From positions 1-38,364 of the forward strand of contig JBEKVW010000008.1 of NCBI GenBank assembly GCA_049513695.1: 38,364 nucleotides of DNA. Direction: 5' to 3'. Each line of letters begins with the position of its first letter. The first letter of the stretch is position 1. Of this stretch, positions 34,810 to 38,364 are shown piece after piece. Made by a program: the position numbers and the translations under genes. The notes under the pieces are model-generated. The model saw nothing but the letters and a program-made list of their open reading frames with translations, did no database searches and had not been told where the DNA came from. The DNA is from UBA1162 sp049513695. GTDB lineage: Bacteria > Chloroflexota > Dehalococcoidia > GIF9 > UBA5629.

Positions 34810-34841
34810 TATTCAGTGAGTACTTTCTCTATTATTAAATG

Positions 34842-35180
34842 TTATTGCACCACCTTCTCCAGGTCTTTCAGCATGGTGTCCAGGCCCCGGCCGAACAGCT
34901 TCAACCTGATCGGTTTCCCATCCCCGTATTTCTTGTATACCTGGCACACTTCACAGATGCTGGTATCCTTCCCCGTCGCCCCCCTGTCATCCAGTTTGCA
35001 GTAAGTTCCCTCTATTTCCCAGCAGGGCAGAAACTGGTACTTAGTAGCCGGGCACTCCGCCTTTATCATTTCGGGACAATGGCATGTATCCCAGCATGCT
35101 TCCTTGCCGGCCCAGAAGTTCAGCTTCGCCTCTTCCTCAACCTCATTGAGCTTCCTATTTTCAATCTTTATTGCAGCCAT
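34842..35180 (-). CDS. Two-CW domain cysteine-rich protein
   Basis: The 112-residue protein contains nine cysteines, including two Cys-Trp pairs: C29-W30 (ACWDTCHCPEM) and C53-W54 (PCWEIEGTYC), then C76-x2-C79 (ICEVC). This matches the two-CW family pattern, found mainly in anaerobes and presumed to bind metal or clusters. No signal peptide is seen, so it is likely cytosolic. The ATG at 35180 has a very strong GGAGGT and the gene ends at a clean intrinsic terminator, indicating a single-gene transcript. Function is not known. Confidence 0.75.
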   Translation of the reverse strand: MAAIKIENRKLNEVEEEAKLNFWAGKEACWDTCHCPEMIKAECPATKYQFLPCWEIEGTYCKLDDRGATGKDTSICEVCQVYKKYGDGKPIRLKLFGRGLDTMLKDLEKVVQ

Positions 35181-35393
35181 TGTCTTTACCTCCTTTATTG
35201 ATTTTGCCTTTTTGTTTTCTACGCTTTCAATTTAACATGCGTGACTTGCGGTGCCATCCGTCATGAGACTTAATTTACATTTGCACAAAAGCGCATATAT
35301 ACCTTAATAGTGTTAAGCCAAAATGCGTAGAAACGTCCCCACTCAGATCTATGCCGGGACTAAAGTACGGGTTCAGTCAGGACGTATAGGTCA

Positions 35394-35421
35394 TTGATTA
35401 TTGAGTCTGCGCAGATATAAT
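35394..35421 (+). promoter_or_regulatory. Candidate promoter for the first archaellin-like gene
   Basis: TTGATT (35394-35399), a 16-bp spacer and a perfect TATAAT (35416-35421) predict a start near 35428 and a 60-base leader. The rest of the gap 35181-35487 shows no gene; a small inverted repeat, acgtcc and ggacgt, lies near 35330-35385. Confidence 0.6.
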
Positions 35422-35487
35422 TGAATGCAGTCGATTGGAAAAGCTATGGTATTTATACTTGGAAACCGACACGCAAACGGAGGGAAA

Positions 35488-36108
35488 ATGTTTAACAAAT
35501 TTATGAAAACTCTATCCAACATGCACAAGGGGGAAAAAGGCATGACGGGGTTGGAAACCGCCATAATACTTATTGCCTTTGTAACTGTGGCCGCGGTTTT
35601 TGGCTATGCCGTCCTCAGCGCAGGCCTGTTTTCCGCCGAAAGGGGTAAGGAAACGGTTTACGCCGGCTTGGCTGAGGCCAAGAGTAACCTGGAGCTATCG
35701 GGATCCGTAATAGGCCTGGGAGATAATGTTAGCCAATCGCTCTTGAAAATAAAGTTCACGTTGAAGAATGCTATCGCCGGCAATCCCATCGACCTGACGG
35801 AGTGCGATGGCACTAGTACTGCGCAAAATAAATGCGTTATCAGCATGACAACTAAGAATGATTACTTCAATAACGTCAAGTGGACCAAAGAGGCCATCGG
35901 CGCGGCCGATGCCGATAACCTGCTGGAGACGGGCGAGCAGTTTGAAGTCACTGTCGACATGGGCGATCTCGGAGTAGGAAAGGCGCTTTCTGAAAACCTG
36001 ACGGTCAATGATCAGTTTAACATTCAGGTTAAGCCTTCGGTAGGGTCCACCATGACCATCCAGAGGCAGCTACCTCCGGCTATAGAAGCCGTGATGGATC
36101 TGCATTAG
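35488..36108 (+). CDS. Archaellin-like (archaeal flagellin type) protein 1
   Basis: From the ATG at 35488 (GGAGGG 4 bases upstream) the protein has 206 residues. An in-frame start at 35425 lies at the predicted transcription start and is rejected. It has a class III signal: a short basic leader, EKG at 16-18 as probable prepilin/archaellin peptidase site, then MTGLETAIILIAFVTVAAVFGY, the hydrophobic helix that packs in the filament core. This matches archaeal FlaB/ArlB N-termini (KKG, then TGI-x-T-x-I-x-FIA-x-V-x-VAA). A Cys pair, C-x9-C, lies in the DLTECDGTSTAQNKCVIS segment. The C-terminal beta domain ends QRQLPPAIEAVMDLH. Confidence 0.88.
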   Translation: MFNKFMKTLSNMHKGEKGMTGLETAIILIAFVTVAAVFGYAVLSAGLFSAERGKETVYAGLAEAKSNLELSGSVIGLGDNVSQSLLKIKFTLKNAIAGNPIDLTECDGTSTAQNKCVISMTTKNDYFNNVKWTKEAIGAADADNLLETGEQFEVTVDMGDLGVGKALSENLTVNDQFNIQVKPSVGSTMTIQRQLPPAIEAVMDLH

Positions 36109-36119
36109 TTTTCCCTGCG

Positions 36120-36198
36120 TCAATAACGGTTGCTTCAATCGACCCGTCATTGGGCTTCTCTCGCTGGGGCCCGGTGATTAGGAAGCAACCGTTATTGA
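36120..36198. repeat. 17-bp perfect inverted repeat between the archaellin genes
   Basis: The arm at 36120-36136 (tcaataacggttgcttc) is exactly complementary to the arm at 36182-36198, around a 45-base insert that can itself fold (cccgtcattggg). There is no T-run after it, so it is not a standard terminator. An mRNA stability stem or a mobile remnant are possible. Confidence 0.8.
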
Positions 36199-36352
36199 GT
36201 TATAGGCCCTTCGTATAACCAAATTAAACCTTAAAACCGTATTCACGCTTGTCTCACAATTGCCTGTCCCCTCCTTTCATTGCTCATAAAAAAGAGACCT
36301 TTGGCTCACCTATATTAAACCTCCGGGTACTGTATTGCCTGCGTAGTGAGGC

Positions 36353-36358
36353 TATAAT
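36353..36358 (+). promoter_or_regulatory. Candidate -10 box of the second archaellin-like gene
   Basis: A perfect TATAAT lies 31 bp upstream of the ATG at 36389. No convincing -35 is found at 16-18 bp, so the promoter may need an activator or use another sigma factor. Confidence 0.4.
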
Positions 36359-36388
36359 TTAGAAAACCTCGGCGGGGGAAATATAGAA

Positions 36389-37006
36389 ATGTTTAGGAAA
36401 TTGATCAGTGCCACGTCTAATATGCACCGCAGACAGAGCGGTATGACAGGGCTGGAAACTGCAATTATTCTGATCGCATTTGTCACCGTTGCTGCCGTTT
36501 TCGGCTACGCGATTCTAAGCGCTGGCCTCTTTTCCGCTGAAAGAAGCAAGGAGACTATTTATGCCGGCCTCAATGAGGCCAAGAGCAACCTGGAAATCTC
36601 GGGCTCCGTAGTTGCCCAAAGCGCGGATAACACTACGGTTGACAAAATCATTTTTACAGTCAAGAACGCTATCGCCGGAAATCCTATTGACATGACTCCA
36701 TGTGATGGCACGGCCAACGCACATAATAAATGTGTCATCAGCCTGACCACAGCCGAAACTTACATTAACAATGTAAAATGGTCCAAGCAAGACCTGGGGT
36801 ATAGCAATGGCAATGAACTGCTGGAAACCGGCGAGCAGTTCGAGATAACTATAGACCTTAACGATCTCGGCACCGGACACACGATGTCCGACAATTTGAC
36901 AGCAAATACGTATTTTACGGTTCAGGTAAAGCCCGCCCTGGGTTCAACGATCACGATTCAGAGACAGTTACCACCGGCGATCGATTCGGTAATGGATTTA
37001 CATTAG
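36389..37006 (+). CDS. Archaellin-like (archaeal flagellin type) protein 2
   Basis: The 205-residue protein is closely similar to the first archaellin-like product over its whole length. The class III signal ends in QSG (16-18), followed by the nearly identical MTGLETAIILIAFVTVAAVFGY helix. The LSAGLFSAER segment, NAIAGNPID, the C-x9-C pair (PCDGTANAHNKCVIS), LLETGEQFE and the C-terminal QRQLPPAIDSVMDLH are kept. Differences cluster in residues 70-90 and 135-150. GGGGGAA lies 8 bases before the ATG. Known archaella use several archaellins in one filament; assembly needs ArlI, ArlJ and a class III peptidase, none of which is in this window. Confidence 0.88.
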   Translation: MFRKLISATSNMHRRQSGMTGLETAIILIAFVTVAAVFGYAILSAGLFSAERSKETIYAGLNEAKSNLEISGSVVAQSADNTTVDKIIFTVKNAIAGNPIDMTPCDGTANAHNKCVISLTTAETYINNVKWSKQDLGYSNGNELLETGEQFEITIDLNDLGTGHTMSDNLTANTYFTVQVKPALGSTITIQRQLPPAIDSVMDLH

Positions 37007-37065
37007 GTCTGAACGGGTAGATAAGAGATAACCTGAGGACCTTGCTTAATAGAAGGGGTTGAGGT

Positions 37066-37647
37066 TTAGTTGAGCTTTTTGACGACCCTGACTACCTGAA
37101 TGATGACCGCGAAGTAATCGTCTTTCTTTTTATAGGGAGCAACCACCATTTCTTCACCTTCCATCCTCAGGCAGAGATCACCTGGTGAGGCCGGCACATC
37201 CTTACCACAAATAATTATGTCACCTATATGTACCACGTTGCCGTACTCCAACTCCGCTGCCTTAATCCCAACCAGCTTCATCTCCTTCCCCTTGTTTACC
37301 GCCAACTCCCTTGGTACAAAAACATATTCAATTATCTGCCTGCTATTTATTTCCGCATATACAGGCACGATCGCCGGCAAAGAAAGCGAAAGCTCGCTTA
37401 TTATCTCATATGGCGTTTTCTTTAGCAAATCCTCCTTGGGATTCTTATCTAAAACGAGGTTGCTCATGTCATTCATGCTGACTTTCAGGGCACGGGACAA
37501 TTTTTGCAGGGAAGCCACGGTAACCGATTTGTAATCGCCTTTCTCAATGCGGCAAATAAAGGAAGGTGACATGTCAGCCAGCTTAGCCAGCTCCGCTTGA
37601 GACAGGCCCCTCTTGAAACGGGTGTCCTTTACAAAATCTCCTAACAT
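37066..37647 (-). CDS. XRE-family regulator with S24-like C-terminal domain lacking the catalytic dyad
   Basis: The 193-residue protein has an N-terminal helix-turn-helix, residues 7-58 (TRFKRGLSQAELAKLADMSPSFICRIEKGD). The C-terminal half (VPVYAEINSRQ, MKLVGIKAAELEYGNVVHIGDIIICG, SPGDLCLRMEGEEMVV) resembles LexA/CI S24 domains. However, the expected GDSM serine position reads GIKAAE and the catalytic lysine is not evident, so self-cleavage seems lost. It may instead sense a ligand or just dimerise. A TTGACA promoter and palindromic operator lie upstream. It is convergent with archaellin 2 and divergent from a second HTH gene. Confidence 0.8.
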   Translation of the reverse strand: MLGDFVKDTRFKRGLSQAELAKLADMSPSFICRIEKGDYKSVTVASLQKLSRALKVSMNDMSNLVLDKNPKEDLLKKTPYEIISELSLSLPAIVPVYAEINSRQIIEYVFVPRELAVNKGKEMKLVGIKAAELEYGNVVHIGDIIICGKDVPASPGDLCLRMEGEEMVVAPYKKKDDYFAVIIQVVRVVKKLN

Positions 37648-37678
37648 ATATCTATACTACCTTTCCCCCGGCTGTCAG

Positions 37679-37692
37679 TTTACCATGGTAAA
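37679..37692. promoter_or_regulatory. Palindromic operator between divergent HTH genes
   Basis: A perfect 14-bp palindrome, tttaccatggtaaa. It covers the predicted -10 (37685-37690) of the S24-like regulator promoter, so binding there would repress that gene. Confidence 0.6.
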
Positions 37693-37713
37693 TCTTTTTA
37701 AAAATCATGTCAA
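37685..37713 (-). promoter_or_regulatory. Promoter of the XRE/S24-like regulator
   Basis: On the minus strand a perfect TTGACA (37708-37713) is followed by a 17-bp spacer and TACCAT (37685-37690). It predicts a start near 37678, about 30 bases before the ATG. Confidence 0.55.
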
Positions 37714-37730
37714 AAATGTCCATTTGTATA

Positions 37731-37759
37731 TTGATTTTAGTAAATTTTTTATTTAATAT
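37731..37759 (+). promoter_or_regulatory. Promoter of the small HTH gene, giving a leaderless mRNA
   Basis: TTGATT (37731-37736), 17 bp, TAATAT (37754-37759). The predicted start is at about 37766-37767, which is the ATG itself, and no SD is present. Confidence 0.5.
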
Positions 37760-37766
37760 AGTAAAC

Positions 37767-37979
37767 ATGAGATTAGAGACCGAGCTTTACAACATAATGC
37801 AACAGGAGAAGCTGACCAACGCCAAACTGGCAGCCAAGTTGGGCATATCTCCATCGATGCTGTGCCTGGTCTTGACGGGTGATAAAAAGCCGGGACGTAG
37901 GTTTCTGCAGGGCCTTGCCACCAATTACCCGGAGATGTGCCTGAAATATTTACAGGATCGAATTCCCGCCAGATCATAA
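37767..37979 (+). CDS. Small HTH protein (XRE-like), 70 residues
   Basis: The likely start is ATG at 37767, giving 70 residues; an in-frame extension to 37707 encodes an unconvincing hydrophobic stretch and overlaps the promoter. The sequence MRLETELYNIMQQEKLTNAKLAAKLGISPSMLCLVLTG is a compact helix-turn-helix, with the recognition helix near SPSMLCLVL. A basic DKKPGRRF follows. It is divergent from the S24-like regulator, an arrangement typical of two-repressor switches. No SD is visible, consistent with leaderless translation. Confidence 0.75.
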   Translation: MRLETELYNIMQQEKLTNAKLAAKLGISPSMLCLVLTGDKKPGRRFLQGLATNYPEMCLKYLQDRIPARS

Positions 37980-38182
37980 AATTGGCAACGGCAAGTTGTC
38001 TTGGATAAACGTTTACCAAGCACTTTAACAAAATATCGGCGCAGGAATTGATTATAGTATTGAATTCAATGCTTATTGTGGACACCATCCGGGCATAAAA
38101 GCCCCGCAATTCGGCGGTCCCGGACCAGCGATTGAAGACGGTAGGCCCGGGAACTGTCGAAATAATAAATAGGAGGATAGTC

Positions 38183-38293
38183 ATGGACGGTAATGAATAT
38201 ATAGTTGGGCTAGTATCTGCGCTCATAGGTGCTGCCATAGTTGCCTCTTTCATTGCTGCCTTTGGAATATTAATTTTTGTGGTGTCTCTATGA
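38183..38293 (+). CDS. 36-residue single-helix membrane peptide
   Basis: AGGAGG (38171-38176) lies 6 bases before the ATG at 38183, and 37 codons end in TGA at 38291-38293. The product is one hydrophobic helix, YIVGLVSALIGAAIVASFIAAFGILIF, after a short MDGNE head. It ends in ATGA overlap with the next frame, suggesting coupled translation. The gap 37980-38182 before it shows no gene or clear promoter. Role unknown. Confidence 0.55.
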   Translation: MDGNEYIVGLVSALIGAAIVASFIAAFGILIFVVSL

Positions 38294-38364
38294 TAAAAAA
38301 GGTGCAAAATACCAATACTGGCATCATAGAGTTCCTAGTTAAGTTCCCGATCGTAACATTCGTG
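38290..38364 (+). CDS. Partial unknown gene at the right window edge
   Basis: The ATG at 38290 overlaps the preceding stop as ATGA and opens 25 codons without a stop to the window end. The visible part (MIKKVQNTNTGIIEFLVKF) is a basic head followed by an apparently hydrophobic segment. Too little is visible for identification. Confidence 0.4.
   Translation, partial: MIKKVQNTNTGIIEFLVKFPIVTFV

Noticed and set aside
35320..35400. Possible riboswitch upstream of archaellin 1
   Set aside because: Small inverted repeats are present, but the sequence does not fit the c-di-GMP-I or II consensus, and it lies upstream of the predicted transcription start.
35425..35487. N-terminal extension of archaellin 1 from 35425
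   Set aside because: The predicted transcription start falls at about 35428, and the strong GGAGGG marks 35488 as the start, which also gives a normal class III signal length.
37753..38307. 184-codon minus-strand open frame at the right end
   Set aside because: It runs antisense through the small HTH gene and the 36-residue peptide, both of which have better evidence, and its product resembles no protein.
1..38364. CRISPR array, insertion sequence, integrase or rRNA
   Set aside because: No regularly spaced repeats, transposase or integrase motifs, or rRNA sequence were seen.

Overview
The window reads as about 38 kb of a mid-GC bacterial chromosome, most likely from a Chloroflexota organism, perhaps a Dehalococcoidia-like anaerobe. 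The taxonomic clues are indirect: frequent TTG starts, a double rubredoxin-type rubrerythrin, a class II fructose-1,6-bisphosphatase, and two bacterial genes for archaellin-like (archaeal flagellin type) proteins, which are known in some Chloroflexota. Placement below phylum is inference.

Left part (1-9.1 kb): two tandem GT4 glycosyltransferases (the first cut by the window edge), phosphoglycerate mutase, a divergent glutamine-dependent NAD synthetase, then a minus-strand series of zinc-ribbon protein, primary sigma factor, ThiF/MoeB-type adenylyltransferase, MarC-type membrane protein and rubrerythrin. A well-formed promoter at 9260-9288 drives a DEAD-box RNA helicase through a long 5' leader. 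A possibly structured non-coding stretch, an orphan DUF5615 PIN-like gene and tRNA-Glu(CTC) follow.

Middle part (11.5-25.7 kb): a lipoprotein with a clan-A glycosidase-like barrel overlaps tail-to-tail with an MmpS-like protein. Next come tRNA-Gln(CTG), a small membrane protein, RNase III, a metallo-beta-lactamase-fold hydrolase and leucyl aminopeptidase. The pyrimidine operon pyrR-pyrB-pyrC-carA-carB-pyrK-yjbQ follows, with short overlaps at most junctions. Its leader holds a recognisable PyrR-binding attenuator whose terminator hairpin also contains the pyrR ribosome binding site. pyrK is present without an adjacent pyrD.

Right part (25.7-38.4 kb): two paralogous 64-residue membrane proteins flank a zinc-ribbon membrane protein. 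The minus-strand operon PPIase-hom-thrC-flavin reductase-folE contains a one-base frameshift in the flavin reductase. Then come tRNA-Pro(GGG), glpX with an unannotated-type 59-residue partner, a transglutaminase-fold lipoprotein with two C-terminal repeats, and a two-CW cysteine-rich protein. The end of the window is an accessory-looking region: two tandem archaellin-like genes separated by a 17-bp perfect inverted repeat, two divergent HTH regulators sharing a palindromic operator, a 36-residue membrane peptide and a truncated gene.

The most interesting parts are the archaellin/regulator region and the pyr attenuator. All functional calls rest on reading motifs by eye; no database search was run.
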